DNA from: RGIG8748 sp045532255
GTDB lineage: Bacteria > Bacillota > Clostridia > UMGS1810
Assembly: GCA_045532255.1 (NCBI GenBank)
Contig: JAZSFO010000003.1
Coordinates: forward strand, 1-42,334
DNA: 42,334 nucleotides
Direction of reading: 5' to 3'
The position numbers and the translations under genes are program-made. Below are positions 32,376-40,245 of the stretch, one piece after another (position 1 is the first letter of the stretch; the number at the start of each line of letters is the position of its first letter). The notes under the pieces were generated by a model that was given only the letters and a program-made list of their open reading frames with translations, had not been told where the DNA came from and ran no database searches.

Positions 32376-33014
32376 ATGACAAAATTTTATGTGGTTCGTC
32401 ACGGACAGAGTCTTGGCAACTTGCTTCGCAAATTTTTTGGTCATACAGATCATGGCATGACAGAGCTTGGCCACAGTCAGGGAAAGAAGACGGGCGAGTA
32501 TCTTAAGGATAAGGGGATAGAAGCACTCTATTCCAGCGACCTTCCCCGTGCACTTGATACTGCAAGGCATATCGGAGCAGAAATCGGTCTTGAGCCTACA
32601 GCATATACCGAACTTCGGGAGATTTATGCAGGCGAGTGGGAAGGAAGGTATTTTGACGAGCTGCTTGAAAAATACCCCAACTACAAAAATGTGTGGAAGG
32701 AAGATATAGGCAGAGTTGTCTGCGACGGGGGAGAAAGTGCCTCGGAGCTTCTGGAAAGGTCAAAACGCATTTTTGAGGAGATTGCAATAAACAATCCCGA
32801 CAGGGCTGTATGCGTGGCCACACATGCAACGGTAATAAGGGTTATGTGTTGCCTGTGGCAGGATAGACCCCTTGAGGATGCCAAAGATATCCCATGGGTA
32901 AGTAATGCTTCAGTGACGGAGGTTACATATGACGGCGGCAAGTGGCATCTTGAGGTTATGGGATACGATAAGCATCTGGATGACCTTGTTTCTGTTCTTC
33001 CTGCAAATGTTTAA
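32376..33014 (+). CDS. Histidine phosphatase (phosphoglycerate mutase-like)
   Basis: A 212-residue member of the branch-1 histidine phosphatase superfamily. VVRHGQSLGN carries the phospho-accepting His9, ELREIYAGEWEG the acid residue, and VATHATVIR the second histidine. It lacks the insertions typical of glycolytic dPGM, so it is more likely a general or unknown phosphatase (CobC/GpmB-like). GGAGG precedes the ATG. It lies 24 bp after the aminotransferase gene, so the two are probably co-transcribed. No terminator is seen in the 138 bp before the T-box promoter. Confidence 0.88.
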   Translation: MTKFYVVRHGQSLGNLLRKFFGHTDHGMTELGHSQGKKTGEYLKDKGIEALYSSDLPRALDTARHIGAEIGLEPTAYTELREIYAGEWEGRYFDELLEKYPNYKNVWKEDIGRVVCDGGESASELLERSKRIFEEIAINNPDRAVCVATHATVIRVMCCLWQDRPLEDAKDIPWVSNASVTEVTYDGGKWHLEVMGYDKHLDDLVSVLPANV

Positions 33015-33152
33015 GCCTCGAGCAATAAACTATTTTACGGATTCTCTGTATTTTTTTGACTATTATTATATCATGAAATTTGATAAAATAAAGATATAAA
33101 TACAAAGGGAGAATTCAATTATGCGTAGCTTGCGAATTTTTTTGAAAAACTA

Positions 33153-33181
33153 TTGACAAATCATATTTTGGGGAGTATAAT
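33153..33181 (+). promoter_or_regulatory. Sigma-A-type promoter of T-box unit 1
   Basis: -35 TTGACA (33153-33158), a 17-bp spacer, and -10 TATAAT (33176-33181): a consensus promoter. Transcription would begin near 33188. Confidence 0.9.
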
Positions 33182-33187
33182 ATACAT

Positions 33188-33474
33188 TAAATTTGAATAT
33201 CACAAAAATGACTGTGACGAGGACGGTCGGATTGTGAAGCCTTGAGAGAGTTGCCGTGTGGTGCGAGGCAATGGCGGAGCCTTCCAATGACTTATCACCT
33301 CTGAGTTGGAGGACCGAAAGGTTTATACTTAGTAGACTCCTTCCGTAATGCTGCGTAAAGGCAAAGGGCTTGCTAGAGCTCGGTAAGTGACGGAACATTT
33401 GTATTTCCGTAATTTGAGTGGTACCGCGGGTTATTTATAACTCGTCTCAAAGATAACTTTGAGACGAGTTTTTT
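33188..33474 (+). promoter_or_regulatory. T-box riboswitch 1, specifier probably CUU (Leu)
   Basis: The leader has T-box hallmarks: AGAGAG (33245-33250) with the distal stem TTGCC...GGCAA around a GGTGCGA loop, the T-box TGGTACCGCGG (33419-33429), and a terminator directly after. The T-box bulge TGGT matches tRNAs with discriminator A. Measured from the end of the shared GGCAA distal stem, nt 20-22 are CTT (33291-33293). This is the same position that holds TTC in T-box 2, with one nucleotide before the closing stem TCAC in both. CTT is a Leu codon, and the overlapping TTA is also Leu. Uncharged tRNA-Leu would then allow read-through into the acyl-CoA synthetase. Confidence 0.88.
33439..33474 (+). 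terminator. T-box 1 conditional terminator
   Basis: A perfect 14-bp stem (33439-33452 with 33457-33470) and an ATAA loop, followed by T residues. It competes with the antiterminator formed around the T-box sequence. Confidence 0.92.
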
Positions 33475-33529
33475 GTTTTATTCAGATTTGTAATCACCAA
33501 AAAAGTCGTGATCGAAAGGAGACAAAACA

Positions 33530-35830
33530 ATGGATTACAGTTTGAGGGAAGTAGCAGGCAGAATCAAGGACCTGCGTGAAGCAAAAGGTTATACACAGGA
33601 AGAACTTGCAAGGCTTACCGGTGTATCAACAGAGGATTACAAGGCGTTAGAGATGGGCGAAACAGATTTCAGCTTCACATTCATATATAAATGTGCTAAA
33701 GCATGCGGTGTTGAGGTTGTTGATTTGCTCGAGGGAACAAGCAGTACCCTTACATCTTTTGCAATCACAAGAAAAGGCGAGGGACTTAAAATTTTAAAGA
33801 AGCACGGTGTTGAATACAATAACCTTGCTCCTAAATTCAAAGATAAACTGGCAGAACCCTTCCTTGTTAAATTTCCTTATCTCGAAGAGGAACAGAATAC
33901 TCCGATTCAGTTGAACTCGCACAACGGTCAGGAATTTGATGTTATTGTCAAGGGTTCACTTAAGGTTCAGGTTGGAAATCATGTAGATATTCTTCATGAA
34001 GGAGACTCTATTTTCTATAACAGCATCATACCTCACGGTATGGTTGCAGTATCCGAGGGCGGATGTGAATTTCATGCGGTTGTATTAAATCCTCAGGACG
34101 GACTGGTGAGTGAAGAATACCCCGAAGCACCGATGATTGCTGCTAAGGTTGCTGCCAAAAAAGCAAAATCCGAAACCGTTGCAGATAAATTCATCGAATC
34201 ATTTTATGATGATAACGGTGTATTTAGCGGCATCGCATTCAAAAATGAAGATAAATTCAATTTTGCATTTGACTGCGTTGACGCAATTGCCCAAAAGAAT
34301 CCGGACAAGCTCGCGATGATGTGGATTGCAAATGACAAAACAGACAGACGCTTTACATTCAGCGATATGAAAAAGTATTCTGCAAAAACCGCAAACTACT
34401 TTGAGTCACTTGGTATTAAAAAAGGCGATACAGTAATGCTCGTATTAAAGAGACATTATCAGTTCTGGTTCTGTATGCTTGCACTTCATAAAATCGGTGC
34501 TATCGCAATCCCGGCAACCAACCAGCTTGTAGAGCATGACTTTGATTACAGATATAAAGCCGCTAGGGTAAAAGCTATTGTATGTACTGCAGACGGAGAG
34601 GTTTCCGATGAAGCAGAAAAGGCAGCAGCAAACTATCCTGATATGGTTAAGGTTTTGGTCGGCGGCAATAAAGATGGATGGAACGATTTTAATGTTGAAA
34701 TGGAACGCTTCAGCACTCATTTTGACCGTACAGAAAATACACCTTGCGGAAATGATCCGATGCTTATGCTTTTTACATCAGGAACAACAGGCTATCCGCG
34801 TATCGCAACACATTCATACAAATATGCACTCGGTCATTATCCTACAGCAAAGCATTGGCATAATGTAAACCCCGATGGTCTTCACTTTACAATTTCCGAC
34901 ACAGGCTGGGGCAAAGCTCTCTGGGGTAAGCTTTACGGTCAATGGCTCTGCGAAGCAGGTATATTTACTTATGACTTTGACCGCTTTCATTCAGAAGATA
35001 TTCTTCCGATGTTTGCAAAGTACAATATCACAACCTTCTGTGCACCGCCTACAATGTACAGATTCTTCATCAAGGAAGATTTGTCAAAGTATGACCTTTC
35101 TTCTATCGAGTATGCAACAACAGCAGGCGAGGCATTGAATCCCGAAGTATTCAATCAGTTCAAGAGGGCAACAGGACTTACAATCATGGAAGGCTTCGGT
35201 CAGACCGAAACAACACTTTCTATCGCAAACTTTGTTGGCTCCACACCGAAAATCGGTTCTATGGGCAGACCTAGTCCGCTATATGATGTAGTTGTTCTTG
35301 ATCCTGACGGAAACGAATGTAAGACAGGTGATGCAGGCGAAATCTGTATCCGTGTAAAAGATGAAGTTCCTTGCGGACTCTTCATCGGATATTATCTTGA
35401 TGAGGAAAAAACAAACGAAGTATGGCATGACGGATACTACCACACAGGCGACCAGGCAACAATGGACGAGGACGGATACCTCTGGTATGTAGGCCGTATA
35501 GATGATGTTATCAAGTCATCAGGTTACCGCATCGGTCCCTTTGAAATCGAGAGCGTTATCATGGAGCTTCCTTATGTTCTGGAATGTGCAATCACTCCCG
35601 TTCCCGATGAGGTTCGCGGTCAGATTGTAAAGGCTACCGTGGTGCTTGTTAAGGGTACTGTCGCAACGGAAGAACTGAAAAAAGAAATTCAGGAATATGT
35701 AAAGACCCACACTGCTCCTTACAAATATCCCAGAATTGTTGAGTTTGTGGATGAGCTTCCCAAAACCATCAGCGGTAAGGTAAGACGAGTAGAAATCCGT
35801 AAAAACGACCTCGAGAAAATGAATAAGTAA
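33530..35830 (+). CDS. HTH-cupin-acyl-CoA synthetase fusion protein
   Basis: A 766-residue three-part protein. Residues 1-60 form an XRE-type helix-turn-helix (GYTQEELARLTGVS). Residues about 115-195 are a cupin (GQEFDVIVKGSLKVQVG; GDSIFYNSIIPHGM). From about 225 it is an adenylate-forming acyl-CoA synthetase: LFTSGTTGYPRIATH (ATP loop), YHTGDQATMDEDGYLWYVGR, and the catalytic lysine in TISGKVRRVE. The overall C-terminal domain resembles medium-chain or acetyl-CoA synthetases. It activates a carboxylic acid to its CoA thioester; which acid is not shown. Control by a Leu-type T-box suggests a branched-chain acid such as isovalerate. The HTH-cupin part may sense a ligand or regulate the gene itself. 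Confidence 0.93.
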   Translation: MDYSLREVAGRIKDLREAKGYTQEELARLTGVSTEDYKALEMGETDFSFTFIYKCAKACGVEVVDLLEGTSSTLTSFAITRKGEGLKILKKHGVEYNNLAPKFKDKLAEPFLVKFPYLEEEQNTPIQLNSHNGQEFDVIVKGSLKVQVGNHVDILHEGDSIFYNSIIPHGMVAVSEGGCEFHAVVLNPQDGLVSEEYPEAPMIAAKVAAKKAKSETVADKFIESFYDDNGVFSGIAFKNEDKFNFAFDCVDAIAQKNPDKLAMMWIANDKTDRRFTFSDMKKYSAKTANYFESLGIKKGDTVMLVLKRHYQFWFCMLALHKIGAIAIPATNQLVEHDFDYRYKAARVKAIVCTADGEVSDEAEKAAANYPDMVKVLVGGNKDGWNDFNVEMERFSTHFDRTENTPCGNDPMLMLFTSGTTGYPRIATHSYKYALGHYPTAKHWHNVNPDGLHFTISDTGWGKALWGKLYGQWLCEAGIFTYDFDRFHSEDILPMFAKYNITTFCAPPTMYRFFIKEDLSKYDLSSIEYATTAGEALNPEVFNQFKRATGLTIMEGFGQTETTLSIANFVGSTPKIGSMGRPSPLYDVVVLDPDGNECKTGDAGEICIRVKDEVPCGLFIGYYLDEEKTNEVWHDGYYHTGDQATMDEDGYLWYVGRIDDVIKSSGYRIGPFEIESVIMELPYVLECAITPVPDEVRGQIVKATVVLVKGTVATEELKKEIQEYVKTHTAPYKYPRIVEFVDELPKTISGKVRRVEIRKNDLEKMNK

Positions 35831-35868
35831 TATTTATATAATTTTGAAAATTATATTTCCAAAAACCA

Positions 35869-35897
35869 TTGACTTTTTTGATGGAAAGTGATATAAT
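35869..35897 (+). promoter_or_regulatory. Sigma-A-type promoter of T-box unit 2
   Basis: -35 TTGACT (35869-35874), a 17-bp spacer, and -10 TATAAT (35892-35897). Confidence 0.88.
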
Positions 35898-35903
35898 TCA
35901 AAC

Positions 35904-36210
35904 AAATTTAATAATGTAACACATAATAAATGCGATTGAGCAGAAACAAGTAAGCTTGGGAAGATCCTTAAGAGAGTTGCCGTTTGGTGCGAGGCAATGG
36001 TGATGCCCTTGACGAATTCCTTCTGTTAGCAGTGCACTGAACAAGACAAGTCTTAAGTAGGAGGCAACGGTTATTCCCGTCATAGAACTAAGGTATGTTA
36101 GTACCTGACAAGGTCGCTACCGTGAGATAGCGGCGAACTGAGGTGGTACCACGGAAATGTTATTTTCGTCCTCTGTATCCTTAACAGGATTGCAGAGGAC
36201 TTTTTATTTT
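35904..36210 (+). promoter_or_regulatory. T-box riboswitch 2, specifier UUC (Phe)
   Basis: Stem I has AGAGAG (35971-35976), the TTGCC...GGCAA distal stem identical to T-box 1, and lower stem CAGAA (35941-35945) pairing with TTCTG (36021-36025). The 5' side of the specifier loop has AAGTA, the usual AGUA element. The 3' side reads GAA-TTC-C, with TTC at 36017-36019 as specifier codon. The T-box sequence is TGGTACCACGG (36144-36154), followed by the terminator. A Phe specifier fits the downstream genes paaK, pheA, aroB and aroC. Confidence 0.93.
36168..36210 (+). terminator. T-box 2 conditional terminator
   Basis: GTCCTCTG pairs with CAGAGGAC, and ATCCT with AGGAT, around TAAC, followed by TTTTTATTTT. 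Confidence 0.92.
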
Positions 36211-36266
36211 CCAGGATTGCAAACCTGTTTTAACAAATTTTTATGTAATGGAAAGGATGAACAAAA

Positions 36267-37574
36267 ATGTCTCAAAACTACTACCAGAAAGAGATTGAAA
36301 CCATGCCCGTCTCCGAAATGAAGAGGCTTCAATCAGAAAAATTAATAAAGCAGGTTAAGCATGTTTATGAAAATGTGCCTTATTACCGCAACCTTATGGA
36401 TAAAAAGGGTGTTAAACCCGAAGATATTAAAGGAACCCGCGATTTACATAAGCTGCCGTTCCTTACAAAAGCAGATTTAAGAGATGCCTACCCCTATGGC
36501 TTACTTGCAAAGCCTCTTGAGGATTGTGTGCGTATTCACTCCACTTCAGGTACAACAGGGCGCCGTGTAGTTGCTTTTTATACACAAAATGATGTAGACC
36601 TTTGGGAAGATTGCTGCGCCCGTGCAATCGTTGCGGCAGGCGGAAGCAATAAGGATGTATGTCAGGTAGCTTACGGATACGGTCTGTTTACAGGCGGTTT
36701 TGGTCTTAACGGAGGTTCACACAAGGTTGGATGTCTTACACTTCCGATGTCCTCGGGCAATACCGAGCGTCAGATTCAGTTTATGACAGACCTTGGTGCA
36801 ACAATCCTTTGCTGTACTCCCTCTTATGCGGCATATATAGGCGAAACATTAAAGGAACAGGGATATAAACCTGAGGATATTCCTCTTAGGTCAGGTATCT
36901 TCGGAGCAGAACCCTGGACGGAAGAAATGCGCAGAGGTATTGAAGAGACACTTGGTATAAAGGCCTATGATATATATGGTCTTACAGAAACAAGCGGTCC
37001 GGGAGTAGCCTTCGAGTGCAGCGAACAGTCAGGTATGCACATCAACGAAGACCACTTCATTGCGGAGATTATAGACCCCGATACAGGTGAAGTGCTTCCT
37101 GAGGGCGAAAAGGGAGAATTAGTATTTACTTCTCTTGACAAAGAAGCATTCCCTCTTTTAAGATACAGAACAAGAGATATTTGTGTCCTTTCAAGAAAGA
37201 AATGTTCCTGTGGCAGAACACTTATCAAAATGGCAAAACCCATGGGCAGAACAGACGATATGCTCATTATCAGAGGCGTTAATGTATTGCCAAGCCAGAT
37301 AGAAACTGTTCTTCTTAACGAAGGCTATCAGCCGAACTATCAGATTATTGTTGACAGAGCAAATAACACAGATATCTTTGAGGTAAGTGTGGAAATGTCA
37401 CCCGAACAGTTCACAGACAAAGTAAGCCATGTTCTCAAAATGGAAAAAGCTCTTTCAAATGCTATGAAGACAATGCTGGGTATCAATCCTACAGTACATC
37501 TTGTAGCACCCAAGAGCATTGCAAGAAGTGAGGGCAAAGCAGTTCGTGTTATCGATAAGCGTAAGTTGATTTAA
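36267..37574 (+). CDS. paaK: Phenylacetate-CoA ligase
   Basis: A 435-residue adenylate-forming enzyme that makes phenylacetyl-CoA (or a related aryl-CoA) from the acid, ATP and CoA. The N-terminus has the PaaK pattern VYENVPYYRNLMDKKGV. The ATP loop is HSTSGTTGRRVVAFYT, and DIYGLTETSGPGVAFEC and GRTDDMLIIRGVNVLPSQIE are typical. A CxC-containing segment (RKKCSCGRTL) is common in the family. It is the first gene after the Phe T-box, and a tandem-ACT protein gene follows by 16 bp. No genes for aerobic phenylacetate breakdown (paaABCDE) are nearby, so a salvage role fits better than catabolism. Confidence 0.94.
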   Translation: MSQNYYQKEIETMPVSEMKRLQSEKLIKQVKHVYENVPYYRNLMDKKGVKPEDIKGTRDLHKLPFLTKADLRDAYPYGLLAKPLEDCVRIHSTSGTTGRRVVAFYTQNDVDLWEDCCARAIVAAGGSNKDVCQVAYGYGLFTGGFGLNGGSHKVGCLTLPMSSGNTERQIQFMTDLGATILCCTPSYAAYIGETLKEQGYKPEDIPLRSGIFGAEPWTEEMRRGIEETLGIKAYDIYGLTETSGPGVAFECSEQSGMHINEDHFIAEIIDPDTGEVLPEGEKGELVFTSLDKEAFPLLRYRTRDICVLSRKKCSCGRTLIKMAKPMGRTDDMLIIRGVNVLPSQIETVLLNEGYQPNYQIIVDRANNTDIFEVSVEMSPEQFTDKVSHVLKMEKALSNAMKTMLGINPTVHLVAPKSIARSEGKAVRVIDKRKLI

Positions 37575-37590
37575 GGAGGGAGATTTGAAA

Positions 37591-38022
37591 ATGGCTATTA
37601 AACAGTTAACGGTATTTGTTCAGAACCGAAAAGGTTCAATTGTTTCGGTTACAGATATTCTTGCAAAGAATAATGTGAATATCAGGGCACTTTCCATTGC
37701 AGAAACAGAAGAATTCGGTATTCTCCGTCTTATCGTAAATGACGAGAATGCGGCAGAAAAAGTGCTCGGACAGCAGGGATATCTTATTAAGGTGGTTGAT
37801 GTAGTGGGTGTTAAAATCGGTGACGAACCCGGCAAACTCACCGCTGCCCTTGATGTACTTGATAAGGCAGACATCAATGTTGAATATCTCTATGCTTTCA
37901 TGACCCGTACCGAAAAGCACGCTTATGTTGTTTTGAGGGTAGAAAATAATGAAAAAGCGGAATCGGCACTTACAGCTGCAGGGTTTAAGCTTATTGCAGA
38001 AGCAGATGTTTGTAAACTTTAG
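37591..38022 (+). CDS. Tandem ACT-domain protein
   Basis: A 143-residue protein made of two ACT domains: residues 1-68 (QLTVFVQNRKGSIVSVTDIL) and 70-143 (VVGVKIGDEPGKLTAALDVL). ACT domains bind amino acids. Proteins of this type are often encoded next to phenylacetate- or indolepyruvate-linked enzymes in anaerobes, and may regulate PaaK by sensing aromatic amino acids. ATG 37591 is chosen because MAIKQLTVFV matches the family; a TTG two codons earlier has slightly better spacing from GGAGG. Confidence 0.9.
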   Translation: MAIKQLTVFVQNRKGSIVSVTDILAKNNVNIRALSIAETEEFGILRLIVNDENAAEKVLGQQGYLIKVVDVVGVKIGDEPGKLTAALDVLDKADINVEYLYAFMTRTEKHAYVVLRVENNEKAESALTAAGFKLIAEADVCKL

Positions 38023-38067
38023 TGGGTTTTAGAATTTTCTTGGAGTTTTATGCATAAATAATATTTT

Positions 38068-38110
38068 AAAACCTCACTTGTAAGCAAAAGATACAAGTGG
38101 GGTTTTCTTT
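38068..38110 (+). terminator. Intrinsic terminator between the ACT gene and pheA
   Basis: A 15-bp stem (38068-38082 with 38092-38106, one G-U pair) and a 9-nt loop are followed by TTTTCTTTT. The pheA start codon lies only 18 nt downstream. No separate strong promoter for pheA is visible, so this is either leaky or an attenuator. Confidence 0.88.
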
Positions 38111-38127
38111 TGAAAGGAATATTGGAG

Positions 38128-39216
38128 ATGTCAAATAAGCTAGATGAAGCACGAAGTATTATAAACGAGGTAGATTTTCAAATGGCAGAGCTTTTTGTCA
38201 AGAGAATGAGGGCTGTCGAAACGGTTTATGAATATAAAAAGGAATTGGGTCTCCCCGTTTCGGATCAAAATCGTGAAGATGCAGTTGTTGAAAAAAACTC
38301 AGCATTGATTGAAGATGAGGTATTAAAGGGCTATTATATTGACTACATAAAACATCTCATGTCGGTATCAAGAGCATATCAATATCGAATGCAGTCAGGA
38401 CTTAAGGTTGCATACAGCGGTGTAGAAGGTGCCTTTGCTCACATTGCGGCAGGAAGGATATTCCCTGACAGCAACAAGGTATCATATCGTGATTTTAAAT
38501 CTGCTTATGATTCCGTGGTAAGCGGAGAAAGCGATGTGGCAGTTCTTCCGATTGAAAACAGCTATGCGGGAGAGGTCGGACAGACCATTGACCTCATATT
38601 TTCGGGCGGACTTTTCATAAATGGAATTTATGAGCTGGAAATTCATCAAAATTTATTAGCTCTCCCCGATGCAACTGTAGATGATATCAAAAAGGTAACA
38701 AGTCATCCGCAGGCACTCAGTCAATGCCACGATTATATTACCCTTCACGGATTTGATACAGAGGAAGCAAATAATACCGCGGTTGCCGCCAAAGCCGTTG
38801 CAGAGATGAATGACAAATCTCTCGGTGCTATTGCAAGTGTAGAAACAGCAGAGATTTACGGTCTTAAGGTCTTGGAAACGAATATAAATAAAAGCGGAGA
38901 AAATACCACTCGATTTGCTGTACTTTCAAAAGTAAGAGCAAACTCTCCATCGCTTTCAAACTCCGTTCTGATGTTTACTGTTAAGAACGAAGCAGGTTCT
39001 CTGGCAAATGCTATCAGTATTATCGGTAAATACGGCTACAATATGACAGCTCTCAGAAGCAGACCTCTCAGGAAACATTCATGGCAATATTATTTCTATA
39101 TAGAGATTGACGGAACATGCGAGACCATCGAGGGCAAAAAAATGATTGAAGAATTAAACAAGGTTTGCGACAAGCTCAAAGTTGCAGGAACATTTGCACC
39201 GCATAGTGAGATATGA
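38128..39216 (+). CDS. pheA: Chorismate mutase-prephenate dehydratase fusion (P-protein)
   Basis: A 362-residue bifunctional enzyme that turns chorismate into phenylpyruvate. Residues 1-88 are a helical AroQ chorismate mutase (AELFVKRMRAVETVYEYKKE; NREDAV). Residues about 95-270 are prephenate dehydratase, with VAYSGVEGAFAHIAA, LPIENSYAGEV, TSHPQALSQCHDYI and NTTRFAVLSK (the catalytic threonine lies in TTRF). The C-terminal ACT domain (EAGSLANAISIIGKYGYN; LRSRPLR) gives feedback control by Phe. ATG 38128 is chosen; AAGGA is 9 nt upstream. It overlaps the possible upstream aroB start but not the chosen one. Confidence 0.96.
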   Translation: MSNKLDEARSIINEVDFQMAELFVKRMRAVETVYEYKKELGLPVSDQNREDAVVEKNSALIEDEVLKGYYIDYIKHLMSVSRAYQYRMQSGLKVAYSGVEGAFAHIAAGRIFPDSNKVSYRDFKSAYDSVVSGESDVAVLPIENSYAGEVGQTIDLIFSGGLFINGIYELEIHQNLLALPDATVDDIKKVTSHPQALSQCHDYITLHGFDTEEANNTAVAAKAVAEMNDKSLGAIASVETAEIYGLKVLETNINKSGENTTRFAVLSKVRANSPSLSNSVLMFTVKNEAGSLANAISIIGKYGYNMTALRSRPLRKHSWQYYFYIEIDGTCETIEGKKMIEELNKVCDKLKVAGTFAPHSEI

Positions 39217-39227
39217 GGGAGTTTGAT

Positions 39228-40241
39228 ATGAACATACACATTGAATTAAAGGAAAACAGTTATGATATAATTGTTGAAAGAGGAATTCTTGCACGGGTAG
39301 GAGAAAATATAAATTTACAAAGAAGAGTTCTTATTGTTACGGATTCCGGTGTCCCCGAAATTTATTCACAGACAGTTGCAGGACAGTGCAAACAACCTGT
39401 TATCTGCACAGTCCAATCGGGCGAGGGTTCAAAAAGTATCGAAATGTTTGAAACACTTCTTCAAAAAATGCTTGATAATAATTTTTCAAGAAATGATTGT
39501 GTTGTAGCCGTTGGAGGCGGAGTTGTGGGTGACCTTTCGGGATTTGCGGCATCAGCGTATATGAGGGGCATAGACTTCTATAACATCCCGACAACACTTC
39601 TTTCGCAGATTGATTCATCTATAGGCGGAAAGACAGCTATAAATTTCGGAAATGTAAAAAATATCGTAGGCGCCTTTTATCAGCCCAAAAAGGTTTTGAT
39701 TGACTCGGAGCTTTTGAAAACACTTCCCGAAAGACAAATTTCAAACGGGCTTGCCGAAGCAATTAAAATGGCGCTTACTTCCGATAGTGAGCTTTTTGAA
39801 ATGTTCGAATTCAAAGATATTAAGGAAAATATTGACGAAATCATAGTTCGTTCTCTTAATATCAAAAAGAATGTTGTTGAGCAGGATGAAAAGGAATCGG
39901 GACTTAGAAAAATACTTAATTTTGGTCATACAATCGGTCACGGTATCGAAAGCAGTGAAAACATGACAGAGCTTTATCATGGAGAATGTGTTGCTCTCGG
40001 ACTTATACCTATGTGTGATGAAAAAATAAGAGCGAGAGTAATCGGAGTTCTTAAAAAATGCAATCTGTACAACATGATTGAATTTGATTGGAATAAGATT
40101 TGCGAGGCGGCATTTCATGATAAAAAAGCAGATGGTGAATTTGTTACTGTAACAACCGTATCGGATGTAGGATGCTTTGAACTGAAAACAATGAAATGCA
40201 GTGAAGTAATAGAATTGGCGAAAAGCTGTTTTGAGGGGTGA
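39228..40241 (+). CDS. aroB: 3-dehydroquinate synthase
   Basis: A 337-residue NAD- and metal-dependent enzyme, second step of the shikimate pathway. Signatures are VAVGGGVVGDLSGFAASAYM, NIPTTLLSQIDSSIGGKTAI, NGLAEAIKMAL and NFGHTIGHGIE (metal-binding histidines). ATG 39228 follows GAGGGAG with 6-nt spacing; ATG 39213, overlapping the pheA stop, would precede that site. It ends 4 bp before aroC. Confidence 0.96.
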   Translation: MNIHIELKENSYDIIVERGILARVGENINLQRRVLIVTDSGVPEIYSQTVAGQCKQPVICTVQSGEGSKSIEMFETLLQKMLDNNFSRNDCVVAVGGGVVGDLSGFAASAYMRGIDFYNIPTTLLSQIDSSIGGKTAINFGNVKNIVGAFYQPKKVLIDSELLKTLPERQISNGLAEAIKMALTSDSELFEMFEFKDIKENIDEIIVRSLNIKKNVVEQDEKESGLRKILNFGHTIGHGIESSENMTELYHGECVALGLIPMCDEKIRARVIGVLKKCNLYNMIEFDWNKICEAAFHDKKADGEFVTVTTVSDVGCFELKTMKCSEVIELAKSCFEG

Positions 40242-40245
40242 TATG

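Noticed and set aside
33121..33156. An 11-codon open frame with AAAGGGAG before its ATG, upstream of T-box 1
   Set aside because: It ends inside the -35 region of the T-box promoter, has no visible promoter of good quality, and its product has no recognisable feature. It may be a gene remnant, but coding cannot be supported.
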